From Lunularia cruciata (taxonomy: Eukaryota; Streptophyta; Marchantiopsida; Lunulariales; Lunulariaceae), in the NCBI GenBank assembly GCA_948567375.1, contig OX419760.1, forward strand, positions 7,564,001 through 7,628,000: a DNA stretch of 64,000 nucleotides, written 5' to 3'. This document shows, one piece after another, positions 25,616-35,490 of this stretch. The position numbers and the translations under genes were made by a program. The notes beneath the pieces are model-generated. The model was not told the origin of the DNA. It saw nothing but the letters and a program-made list of their open reading frames with translations, and made no database searches. The first letter of the stretch is position 1; every line of letters begins with the position of its first letter.

Positions 25616-25637
25616 AAACCCTACCCTAGTTTAGGGT
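25616..25637. promoter_or_regulatory. Inverted telo-box pair
   Basis: AAACCCTA, then CCCTA, then inverted TTTAGGGT within 22 bp. AAACCCTA telo-boxes are promoter elements of translation-related plant genes and also match the plant telomere repeat. No adjacent gene is visible. Confidence 0.4.
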
Positions 25638-27549
25638 ATACCCTCCCTTTGTTTGGAGCGGCCCGCCCCCGGGATAAACAATAATGCTCTCCACCCTACG
25701 AGTGAGGACAAAATTTAGTCACCATCTGCGGGGTAATAAGACAAAGAGCAGTTGCAAACAGCGTAAGGTAAGGATGAGGCGAGATGTTCCGTCCTGCCAT
25801 CCCGGAGATCACGTGTGTGTTGGACGGAGCTTTACGTTTGGTCCATTCCCTTCAAGACGTTAGGACCCGACTCCCAGTCGCTAAGTGAAAACCCTCGCAA
25901 CAGTCCACCAACCAACCGTGCTAGAAGGTAAGAAGTGTCAGCGTGTCGGTAAACACTTCAAAGACGTCAGAGTCTGTTTCGAATGGTTAGCCGTTCACTT
26001 GTTTGTACCGGTACTCCCGCTGTGGTACAGTATTTTGTTTAGTTGACCGGTAACCTGTCACACTTAACTCGATCTCATACTTAACTGCTGTGGTTAAGTA
26101 AATTCTAGTGAGATCATGACCCCTAGTTGGGAGGCCTCTAAACCAAGACGGTGTCTTCTTCTTCCCCTTCCTTTCCTATCTTTCCGTTAAGTCCTATCCA
26201 ACCTCCCCACCGCCCCCATCTGCAGAACTGGAGATGAGAATTGAATTTTCATAGCCAACACCATATGTGTCCATCAAAAGAGTTGAAGCTTTTGGCGACT
26301 GTCACGTCAATCTGTTCGTATAGATAAGAATTCCTCTATTGGAAATCAGAAATGATGAGGTGTTCGTAGGCCATTCTTCTTGCAAGATCCAAAGAATGTC
26401 GAGAGACCCAATGCTTTGTAGCTACTACGTTAGAGTAGTCATCCATCGTTCTACAAAACTATCGATCAAAAGTGTCCGTAATTTGTTCCTTCCCGCTTCG
26501 AACTATCTTGTACTTGTACGTGAACGAGTTAGCAGTGAGTTATCTGGTTCTTGCGTCGTGTAGCATGTGAGTTGAGAGAATACCCCAACATTACACAGCA
26601 CATGCGATTCATATTACCATGTGCAATAGGTATATATTATGTCCATAACGTCATCTTTCTTTCACAATGCTGACGGGCAACAAGGAGTTAATTGTCCATC
26701 GAAGTCAACTGTTCATGTCTTCAGGGGAAACAAAGATTTTGTGCATTCGGCGTCGTAGCTTGTTAAAAATAATATGCAGGCAAACTGTAACATCAACCAA
26801 CAGCTGCTGCTTACTCACAGCTTGTCATCTAATCTGCTTCAGATCGTACCTTGAGTAAGTATGTGTGAACACATCGTTAAGGGATGTTTAGTAAATTCTT
26901 ATCATTGATTTGCGTGATATTGGGAACATAATAAACAGGAAAATATATGTGGGTGGGTACTTCGTAGTCATTATGTAAGAGGCTCCACCAATTCGACTTA
27001 CCAACTCTACTCAAGGATTCAATATCAACTGTTCCAATTCCGTATTGGATCAGAATTTGACGGTATGATTTGGAGAGGTAACTACCAGACTGCCAAGTCA
27101 AATCGCACATTAAGATTTTTGCTCACCATGGTTATTTTCAATTACTTGTATTTCACAAACGATCTCGTCGTGAGCGAATCTAGCGAGAGAACACATAAGA
27201 CACGAAATTTGAAAGGCCAATCTCACTCATTTCTATTACACGACGTACACCTTTTCATCTCAAATTCAGTGAAATTCCATCTCATTTTTCACACATTTCT
27301 TCAGTGCGCGAATGGTAAAGTACGAGCTTGAGTCATGAGTGAATGGTTAAAACCCTCTACATTGTACTTAGCTCACGCTTGTGATCGATCGAATTGACTT
27401 ACTAGTAGTCTTGTGATATTGTTTTAAAGTTCTCACACGCCTTCATTTTGAAGAAGTGATACTAGAAAAACAATCATCTTTTGAGGTTTAAACACCAACA
27501 TTTCTAGACAAGACCTTCTGTGTGGTGAATCTTGGGTGTTGTAAAATCG

Positions 27550-27620
27550 AAAAAGGGGACCACTTAGAACACAAGAAGTATGGGAAGACCCATCAAGCCG
27601 TACAAGGGAGAGACAAAATC
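27550..27620 (+). repeat. R3 core fragment
   Basis: GGGACCACTTAGAACACAAG followed by TATGGGAAGACCCATCAAGC and GTACAAGGGAGAGACAAAA. It aligns with the left ends of R3 copies at 12726 and 28790 and then stops abruptly. Confidence 0.7.
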
Positions 27621-28205
27621 CGGATACTACTCTTTCTATTAATAATTATCTGGAATATTATACAACTTGCTGCTGCAGTCATGTAGTTGATATTATTGAT
27701 CATATTATACGAAGTCTTCATCTTGTAATATTTTTTTTAACAACCATTGAGATAAAGGTTAATTAACCCAGTCACGGTGCATGCCATGGGCCTTTATCCT
27801 CGTTCGAATGTCCTTAAAACCTTAGGAATTAAGTTGATGGACTACCGATTGTAAGGTGAGTTTTATTAAGGAGGTAATTTTGGCAGTTCTTTACTAAACT
27901 AAAAAAGTTTCATTGGTGGAGGTGTAAATTAGTAGCAATGGATGAGCAATCAAGGTTGTTATAGAAGTATGTTTTCTGTATGTGTATGTTTTTCTTGTAT
28001 GAAACGAAGTATGTTTTCTGTATTAAGTATAAGATTTCTAATATATGCATCTATTGATGATATTATGAAGGTGTGCACTTTTTTAATGTACTTTGTTTAT
28101 ATCCAGAAGCCTAGGATGAAAATAGGCCAAAATTTCCCATTATTTTGCATTTACATTATCCTCATGTAGTACCAATTTATAGTAATGGATATTTGAAGGT
28201 TCAAA

Positions 28206-28272
28206 CGCTATTAGCTCGGTTGGTGTAGAGCATGCTAATGCCATCCAGATTGCTTATTCAAATAACAGTTAA
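28206..28272 (+). pseudogene. tRNA-Ile(AAU)-like relic
   Basis: ATTAGCTCGGTTGGTGTAGA followed by GC matches the D-arm and A-box of plant tRNA-Ile (ATTAGCTCAGTTGGTTAGAGC). TGCTAATG matches the anticodon arm with anticodon AAT. A weak B-box-like GCTTATTCAAATAAC follows. Acceptor and T-stems do not pair, so it is a tRNA pseudogene or the head of a tRNA-derived SINE. Confidence 0.5.
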
Positions 28273-28774
28273 ATCTTCTTGATCTAAATAACCATTAATC
28301 TATTTTAAATCAAATATTTTCAACAGGAAAGTTTAGCCTGCTAAACCCATACCTCTTCCATTTTATTCTTCATACTATCTACCTTTAAATCAGGTCAAAA
28401 AAAATTCATATCCTCTTTGATGAAGTATTCAAAATATTTTTTATATTATATTCAGGTCATATCTTAAATATAATTGAATCAAATATATATTCAGCGAATC
28501 AATTGATAACCACCATTTGGTGAGATCAAACAAGAAGATTACTTCAAATGACCTATGAAAGAAGAACGTGCTTACCACATCAATATAAATCAATATTGAA
28601 AGGACATCTATGTATACAATGCGGACAAGCATTATTGAGTCAAGTTGAAATCAGAGGATGAGGATTGGAAAAGCATTTCCTATCTTGTTGTTTCCTACTG
28701 CACTTACAAAGAATTTAGGAGAATTTTTGCTTTGCTACATCTAAAGTAAAACAAATTGGATATAGAAGATATAA
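28273..28774. other. Intergenic DNA, no gene seen
   Basis: AT-rich, no recognisable feature. Confidence 0.6.
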
Positions 28775-29290
28775 ACCAAAGAAAAGGCAACCGTGTATCA
28801 AACACAAAGGATGGGAAGACCTCATCCAACCATACAAGGGAGAGACAAAAGACGTAAAATGGGGCTAGACACCAATAGTATACTTATGAGAAATCTGCCA
28901 TATAGCACCAAATATATCCAAGCTATACAAGTCGTAAGGTCTACAAACTACTAGAACATCCAAAAAAGCATCACCTAGTGTTATTGCTCTCTTATGGATT
29001 GTGCAAACCAATGCTCTTTGTCGAGCAATGGACACAAGTTGTCTAAAGTATGTTACAAAGTATGAGAGTGAGAATGGTATATCTTGACATTTAATTTGAT
29101 AAGCTCTCACACACTCCCTAAAAAATGTGTCAAAATGTTGTGTCCATTGTTCCATATAATTCCAAGGCTAGAGGAATAAAGGGTCAACTTGGCTGCATAC
29201 TCCTATATTTGGAGACCTTGCATGCTTATGCTCTGCTTGTCGCCCATCCAAGGGGATGAGTAATCACTCCCTCCAAAATTTCATCATGTG
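28775..29290 (-). repeat. Dispersed repeat R3, copy B
   Basis: Second long copy of the repeat at 12716-13220, same orientation, ending in both with ATGAGTAATCACTCCCTCCA. The minus-strand frame (29155-28865, 96 codons) is open: FDTFFRECVRAYQIKC, SYFVTYFRQLVSIARQRAL, HKRAITLGDAFLDVLVV, RPYDLYSLDIFGAIWQIS. Family not recognised. Confidence 0.7.
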
Positions 29291-29713
29291 TTTATAATCT
29301 GATCATCTCATACAAGTATAAGTTTGCTCTGACACATGTTATCTACAAAGTATACAAGCACTTCCTCCAAGTAATGTATCCACTCTCTCAAGCTACAGAA
29401 AAGACTATATCCTTGATGCTATCATGGGTAGCTATGCTTTGTCCTTCAAAAAGACACCATGTCATATCGACCACTTTTGCATCTAATGTAGAACCACTCA
29501 CAAGTGAATAATAAAGATGTAGACGGTGGTGGACCAAACTTAAGTAGAACCTCATTGTTGTAGAGAAAGTAGCTAGTGCAAGTTAGAATGCCTTAATGCA
29601 CGGTCAAGCTAAGATCCAAGACCTTGCACCATTGCCAAAGAAAGAGCAAAGACGTGCTCTAGTGGCCTGAGGAATGGATTGGTCAACTAAGAGAGAATGT
29701 AGCATATACCAAT
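29291..29713. other. Flank between R3 copy B and the nested Gypsy cluster
   Basis: Contains several overlapping stop-poor stretches on the plus strand (for example SYRKDYILDAIMGSYALSF near 29390) without a consistent frame. It may be a decayed coding fragment of a transposon. I do not recognise it. Confidence 0.35.
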
Positions 29714-30086
29714 TGTAACAATACAGAGTTAGTAAAAGCTAACAAGTGAGCAAATAGGCCAAATTAGCTAAGTCATCTAAGGATATTCTAGAAGCATCTA
29801 GAAAACTTCTTAGTAGCTTCCAAGTATCAAGTAATATGTATGCCAAGTAGGAACCTTCTAAGAGGAAGCTTCTTTGGAAGTTTCTTGGGTTGCTTAGCTT
29901 GCACTCCAAGAAGATAGTTTCTAGTAAGAAGCTTCCTTGGAATTTTCCCAAAAGCCTTGTATTTTTCTTATAAATACCAAATTCCAAGCTAATGTTAAGC
30001 ATTTGGAGTTTACCTTATTTGAGAGTCTCAATGTGACCTTCCACTATGATCTTCCATTCTCTTATTTCTCTCCTCAATCTTTTATG
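29714..30086 (+). repeat. 5' LTR of the plus-strand LTR2 element
   Basis: 373 bp from TGTAACAATACAGAG to CTTTTATG (family end TCTTTTACA). Shares TTGCACTCCAAGAAG and the GAAGCTTC-rich centre with other LTR2 copies. It is shorter than the roughly 424-bp norm owing to internal deletions. Confidence 0.85.
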
Positions 30087-30099
30087 TTGATACCAAAGC
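30087..30099 (+). other. Primer binding site of the plus-strand LTR2 element
   Basis: TTGATACCAAAGC immediately follows the 5' LTR and aligns with TTAGTATCAAAGC of the minus-strand copy. It is a degenerate initiator tRNA-Met primer site. The sequence after it matches the gag leader of that copy (TTTATGGACCATCAAATC). Confidence 0.75.
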
Positions 30100-30283
30100 A
30101 AGAATAAGATAGATATAGTTTATGGACCATCAAATCAATTTCCCCCAAACCATTGGAGTTTTCATATCCATGTACTACCCAAGCATTATTTCATGCTTTG
30201 GATAGAATTTTCTGAATACAATCACCTTGTTTGATGAACCATTGATACTTCCAATTGTAACTTATGGAGAGTGGTGAATTTGT

Positions 30284-30287
<4 letters not shown>

Positions 30288-30357
<70 letters not shown>
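30288..30357. repeat. (AT)n microsatellite inside the Gypsy leader
   Basis: About 70 bp of uninterrupted AT repeat. The corresponding place in the minus-strand element has only a short TGTATCTATG-like segment, so the tract expanded after insertion. Confidence 0.95.
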
Positions 30358-30359
<2 letters not shown>

Positions 30360-30478
30360 AACCTAGATAATTGTAAGTAGTTTGATATTATAATATCAAT
30401 GGCATGATGCTCAAAGTCATCATTACTATACAAGAACAAATTGAGCACCTTACTTTGATTGTTTGAAGACAAAGATCA

Positions 30479-31074
30479 TGTAATGCTCCGAGGATAGGAG
30501 AACTTCCAAGAGAAACACATGAGAACAAACACAAAGCTTCACACTCAATACTTTGATGTCCCAAAGGACCACCTTGTCTTTATTATATAGAAAAGAGGAT
30601 TCTCTCAAAGGAAGCTACACCCTTGGATCATATATATATATATTGGTGACCTATCAATGAGCTCCATTCTTAGATTAGTTGCAAGGATGACATGTTGGTT
30701 CTTGTCCTATTTGGTTCGTCAACCAATTTTGACTAGAGGAAATCTTTAAGGAATCTTTCTATATCGATCTGAAAATTGCATGGATGAAGTATGGTTGGAA
30801 AGATCTTGACAAGACAAACAAGGAGGGAGGTAAGGCCAACCATCTTTCCCTTGGAGGTGGAATCCACTTATTTTTTAGGTCTAATTTATACATTTAGGCC
30901 TCCAAAATTGGCTCTAAAGTTTTTAGGTTGTTTTCAACTCTTGCTTTATAAGTAGAAATATTCTTTTGGTGATATCTATATCTGATCAACTTAGACCATC
31001 ATATATAAAATCCTTCCATATGTTACCAAACTAATTTTCACCTCTAGATAATATGTCTAGCTATTGCTATTATA
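30479..31074 (-). mobile_element. Solo LTR, family LTR1, with perfect target-site duplication
   Basis: 596 bp from TGTAATGCTCCGAGG to GCTATTATA on the plus strand. It is flanked on both sides by GATCA (30474-30478 and 31075-31079). Splitting the Gypsy leader at a precise 5-bp duplication shows a genuine insertion followed by LTR-LTR recombination. Confidence 0.95.
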
Positions 31075-31105
31075 GATCATCAACAACAAACATGTAAAGA
31101 GAACA

Positions 31106-31978
31106 TGTAACAATATGGAGCTTACCAACATCAAGGAGAGAAATAGGAGAATGGAAAATCACATTGGGACACTTGAATGAGGGAAAACTCCAAATGCTTA
31201 GCATGAGCTTTGGCTTTGGTATTTATGTGGAGCATACAAAGCTCTTGAGAAACTTCTCAAGAAGCTTCTTTGAGCCATTTTCTTGGAGTGCAAACCAAGT
31301 TAACCAGGAAGCTTCTCAAGAATCTTCCTTCTAGAAGCCACCTACTTGGCATGCAAGCTAAACTAGTTTGAAGCTTCTAGAAGCTACCTACTTGGGGTGC
31401 AAGCTAAGCTAGCCAAGAAGCTTCCCAAGGAGTTCCTAGATACTATTGGAATATTCTATGCTCTAATTTGGCTTATTTGCTACTTTGTTAGCCTTAAATA
31501 ACTTCATCACTAAATTCTATATTTTTCCATTATTGATGAGTTAATCAAGAATAATAAATTAACAAATGTGCCAAATTAGTTAAGAATATTCTAGAAGCAT
31601 CTAAGAAGCTATTGGCACCTTCCAAATGTTGGGTAATATGCATGCTAAAGAGGAAGCTTCTTGGGAAGCTTCTTGGCTAGCTTAGCTTGCATGCCAAATA
31701 GATAACTTCTTGGGAGGCTTCTTGGTTAGCTTAGCTTGCATGCCAAGTAAGCAGATTCTAGAAGGAAGCTTCTTGGTTAATTTGGCTTGCACTCCAAGCA
31801 AATTGCTTTTAAGAAGCTTCTTGAGAAGCTTCTCAAGAGCTTTGTATATTTCTCTATAAATACCAAAGCCTAAACTTGTGTTAGACATTTGGAGTTTCTT
31901 TCATTCAAGAGTCCCAATAAGATCTTTCATTCCGGTCTTGTATTTGTCTATTTCTCTCCTTGATCTTGGTCTTTTATA
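31106..31978 (+). mobile_element. Solo LTR2 interrupted by an inverted LTR2
   Basis: It begins TGTAACAATATGGAG at 31106 and ends CTTTTATA at 31978, flanked by GAACA and GAGCA (one mismatch). Just after its first 15 bases a reverse-oriented LTR2 (about 31119-31528) is inserted; the plus LTR resumes near 31529. Without the insert its length is about 460 bp, normal for the family. The two arms form a large inverted repeat. Confidence 0.8.
31119..31528 (-). mobile_element. Inverted LTR2 inside the solo LTR2
   Basis: Aligns with the minus-orientation LTRs at 5485 and 10622 from CATCAAGGAGAGAAATAGG to AAATTCTATATTTTTCC. The exact left end is blurred because its first bases have decayed. Confidence 0.75.
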
Positions 31979-32009
31979 GAGCACCATTTGAGAAGGAGAA
32001 AAGTAAATC

Positions 32010-32815
32010 TGATTTCCAAAGCCCAAGGTATTTATAGGTAAGAATCTCCTAGGTGTAGTGGAGAACTTTGTGTTTCATTACAAATGTTATTTTGAAACTA
32101 CAAATGTTATTTTGAAACTACAAATGTTATTTTGAAATTAAAAATCATCAAGATTAATGGAAATAGATTCTCTTGGATTCAAGCTAATTGGATGGTGTGA
32201 CAAAACTATGGTGATGATTTTGATTGCAATCTCAATGGCGATTTGTTACGCCAACCTCAACATGGGAAGAATTCAATAGTGCAATAATTGAGAGATTCCA
32301 AGCTATAAACATTACACAAGTCACAAAAGATAGATTGGTAGAATTGAAGTAGATTGGTTATGTGAGGAGTTACATCACTCAATTCCATAACACCATAATG
32401 AAAATTCAAGAGATACTAGAAGGTTAAGTTCTAGATTGAGTTGTGAGGAACTTGAAGTCATGCAATAAATTGGAAGTGACCCGGTAAGAGCCCAAACACT
32501 TTGAAGAAGCCATGTTTTTGGTTGAGCAATTTGATTCCTTGGTTGCCACTACTTGGTCTCAACCTCAACCTTCATACAACTTGCTAATACACTTAACACA
32601 AGTAGAGTAACCGACACCAATGGGAATTGATGTTGTCCAATAGAGACCACTAGCACTATAGACAAGGAGAGATTAAAAAAATTGGTGTTTTTTTTAATTA
32701 TTGCCAAATTAGATATCATATCGCTAAATGTCCATTCAAGAATAGATGACCTCAACAAATCATCCAAATGGATTTTGTGGAGTGTGATGATCAAGGAAAC
32801 AAGAAATCATAATAG
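32010..32815 (+). pseudogene. Gag remnant of the plus-strand LTR2 element
   Basis: Stop-interrupted frames give FNSAIIERFQAINITQVTKD, SYITQFHNTIMKIQEIL and EEAMFLVEQFDSLVATTW, which match the capsid part of Gypsy gag and the minus-strand copy at 10.0 kb. Near 32080-32140 a 20-bp unit (TACAAATGTTATTTTGAAAC) is tandemly repeated three times, a later local duplication. The zinc knuckle near 32690-32740 is decayed. Confidence 0.75.
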
Positions 32816-33163
32816 GAGATATTAAATCAACTATTGAGAACTTGATTAGTTCCAATAGGATTGAAAGTTTAACCTATATAAGTTTACTTCATTTGTAAGG
32901 TATGATACTTGATCGTGGTTATAAGATTTTGGTTAATTTTAGTACTTTAGAGAATTGCATGTCCATGAAATTAGCAAAGGATTTATATATTTTTATCAAG
33001 CCAATATTTAGAAGTGGATTGATGATTGTAGATGGTAGAAAGGGTTTTACATTCTATACCTCATATCCTATTCCAATCAAGATTGGGAAGGAGTATTTGG
33101 AGTATACAAGGTTTGTTGTAGCACCTCTACACTATGATGTCTCTAGGTTTGTCTTGTCTTGAA

Positions 33164-33589
33164 TGTAACAATATGGAGTTTAACAATATAGTAAGTAAGA
33201 CTAAAGAAGTGGAGAATAAGCCAAATTAGCCCAAAATATTCTAGAAGCACCTAGGAAGCTTCTTGTGAAGCTTCCCGACTAGCTTAACTTGCACCTCAAG
33301 CAAGTAGCTTCTAGAAGGAAGCTTCTAGAAGCTTCCAACTAGCCTAGCCTACATGCCAAGTAGGCGGCTTCTAGAAGGAAGCTTCTTGAGAAGCTTCTTG
33401 GTTAACTTGGCTTGCACTCTAAGAAAGTTGTTCAAGGAAGCTTCTTGAGAAGCTACTCAAGGGCCTTGTATGCTACCTATAAATACCAAAGCAAACGCTC
33501 ATGCTAGGCATTTGGATTTTTCACGCATTCAAGTGTCTCAATGTGAGTTTTCATTCTCCTATTTCTCTCCTCGGTCTTGGTCTTTTACA
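33164..33589 (+). mobile_element. Solo LTR2 in the protease coding region
   Basis: 426 bp from TGTAACAATATGGAG to GGTCTTTTACA. Left 5-bp target TTGAA, right TTACA (3 of 5 match). The host reading frame resumes exactly after the second target copy. It contains the best heat-shock-element-like array of the family (33318-33335). Confidence 0.9.
33318..33335. promoter_or_regulatory. Four-unit heat-shock-element-like array in LTR2
   Basis: GAAgcTTCtaGAAgcTTC has four perfectly spaced inverted nGAAn units, matching the consensus heat-shock factor binding site. More GAAGCTTC pairs lie at about 33256, 33268, 33379 and 33393. It is a sequence match only; function is untested. Confidence 0.5.
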
Positions 33590-33789
33590 TTACACATCAT
33601 AAAGTTCAATTTGATTGGACCCAATGATAAATCCAAGTACAACATCAAGGTAAGAATTTCCAATTAGGTTATTTGGCACCTTTAAGTAAAATACCTAAGA
33701 GTAGTAAGTCCCATGATGAGAAGTTTATTTTAAAGTCCTAGTAGAGTAAGCTTTGGAGGAAATATTCCTATTTTTGTAATCTAGATCAA

Positions 33790-35150
33790 GCCAATTACAA
33801 GTGGAAGTTGATGAGAGCTAGAAGCCTCATCAAAAAATGATTGATTGGATAGTTTAATAGTTTGCATATGTGTTTCTAGATGATTTTCCAAAGGGGTTAC
33901 CCTTTGATCAAAGTATGCATTTCAAGATTGCCAAGTAGTCTCTTGTGAGTAGACCAATTGATAAGCTCTCACTAAAGGAGTTAGAAGAGCTTGAAATAAC
34001 ACTAGCCAAGTTTTTGAAAAAATATTTCATATGACATATTACATCTCCATGGGAAGTACCAGTACTCTTTTTACCAAAAAAGGATAAAGGACTTTGATTT
34101 TGTATTGACTACCATGGCTTAATAAACAAACCGTGAAGCATGCATATCCCTTGCCTTGAATTGATGACTTGTTGAATCAATTGAGTGGAGCATGATAATT
34201 CTCCAAGTTGGATCTTCAAAGTGACTATTGGAAAATTTCCATTGATAGGGAAGATGTACAAAAGACTACCTTTAACAATGTATTTGCATTTTGAATGGAG
34301 AGTCTTACCTTTTAGGCTCACTAATGCTCCATTATTTTTCATGGATCAGATGCATTGGATGTTGGATGGGCTTTGGATTAGTAAGTGGTGTTGTTCTTGG
34401 ATGATATTTTAATCTTCAACAAGATGGAGATAAAACATAATAATCATATACAAGAAGTCCTAATACAACTACGCCACTTGAAGTTTTACCACAAGAAGTC
34501 AAAGTGTACCTTTTGGCAAAAGAAAGTTATTGTCTTGGGTAAAAAGGTCTCATGAGAAGGAATCAAGATGGAAAATTAGAAAATCAAGGCCATTACCAAT
34601 TGGTCTACTCCAAATGATGTTATAGAAGTGTGGGAATTCAATGGATTGGCAATGTTTCCCAATAGTTCATCCACTATTATGCTTATATGGTAGCATTGTT
34701 GATTGATCTCTTGGGGAAAACACCCCAAGCTTTTAATGGAAAACCAGGCACAAAGAAAAATTCAAGAAATTGAAGCACATGGTGTTTCCACAACCCATCC
34801 TCCAGCCATATGATCCTCAACTACCTTGTGTGTTTGATTTTGATGCTTATAAATTTACCATTAGAGTTGTGTTGCAACAAGAATTTCTAGATGGGTTAAA
34901 TCCTATTGCCTTTATGTGTCTTGTCCACTAAATATCACAAAAAGGAATTAATCTACTTGGGATTGAAAAAATATCAATGGTATATGCCACAAAGGTATGG
35001 AGACATTATCTCTTGGGGAAACAAGTGATCATGCAAACCAATCACAAACCCTTGCTGCAAACCTTAAATTTGGAGCACATGAAGAGTAGACATCATTGGT
35101 GGGAGGAACAACTAAAATTGTTTGACATCAAGCTTGGGTAACCTGGGAGG
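33790..35150 (+). pseudogene. Reverse transcriptase/RNase H remnant of the plus-strand LTR2 element
   Basis: Readable blocks include HFEWRVLPFRLTNAPLFFMD (34287-34346), the FLDDIL-type loop near 34388-34412 (frame-shifted VVLG*YFN form), RNase H start QPILQPYDPQLPCVFDFDAY near 34790-34850, and TNHKPLLQTLN and HEEQLKLFDIKLG near 35037-35140. It is cut at 35154 by the LTR1 element. Confidence 0.85.
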
Positions 35151-35154
35151 TTCT

Positions 35155-35490
35155 TGTAATACTCCGAGGACAAGAGAAGAGAGAAAACACAGATTGCACA
35201 CTCAAACATTCAATGCCCCAAGGGAGCACCTTCTCTTTATTATATAGACAAAGAGGATCTCCTCCAAGGAAGCTCCACCATAGGATTAGGGACACAGATA
35301 GGTGACATGTTAGCAAGCTCCACCCTTGGATTACTTACTTGGATGGGTGACCTGTTTGGTCTAGGTCCTATCTGGTTGGTCAAACAAGCTTTGACCGGAG
35401 GGAATCTTTTAGGGAATCTTCTTGTAGGAATCTCAGAATCACGTGAGTAAGGTACCATTGGAAAGCTCTCGACGAGACAAAGCAGGAGTG
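35155..35490 (-). repeat. Truncated 3' LTR of the LTR1 element
   Basis: Matches 39524-39860 closely, with about 15-20 differences by eye. On the plus strand it starts TGTAATACTCCGAGG and loses homology after GACAAAGCAGG, where pol sequence begins. The U3-proximal half of the LTR is missing. Confidence 0.9.

Larger units (their letters stand above)
23461..28205. other. Gene-free region, mixed composition
   Basis: I find no open frame with family resemblance on either strand. Small items inside: a roughly 40-bp direct repeat at 24220-24298 (AATTGTCTTGCATG twice), R3 core fragments near 24715-24830 and 27550-27620, a telo-box palindrome at 25616-25637, and a G-box-like CACGTG at 25811. The 25.6-26.0 kb stretch is relatively GC-rich and promoter-like, but no transcript unit can be drawn from it. 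Confidence 0.5.
32880..33660 (+). pseudogene. Protease region split by a solo LTR2
   Basis: The left half (32902-33163) encodes NCMSMKLAKDLYIFIKPIF, SGLMIVDGRKGF and RFVVAPLHYDV, ending GL-S-C-LE. The right half resumes at 33595 with HHKVQFDW. In the minus-strand copy these two parts are contiguous (LPWLEHHKVQFDW), which fixes the insertion point of the LTR at 33164-33589. Confidence 0.85.

Noticed and set aside
27775-27840. GTTCGAAT B-box-like motif resembling a tRNA T-arm
   Set aside because: No A-box at the right distance on either strand and no cloverleaf.
30191-30472. 93-codon minus ORF with a long Ile-Tyr run
   Set aside because: Translation of the (AT)n microsatellite.
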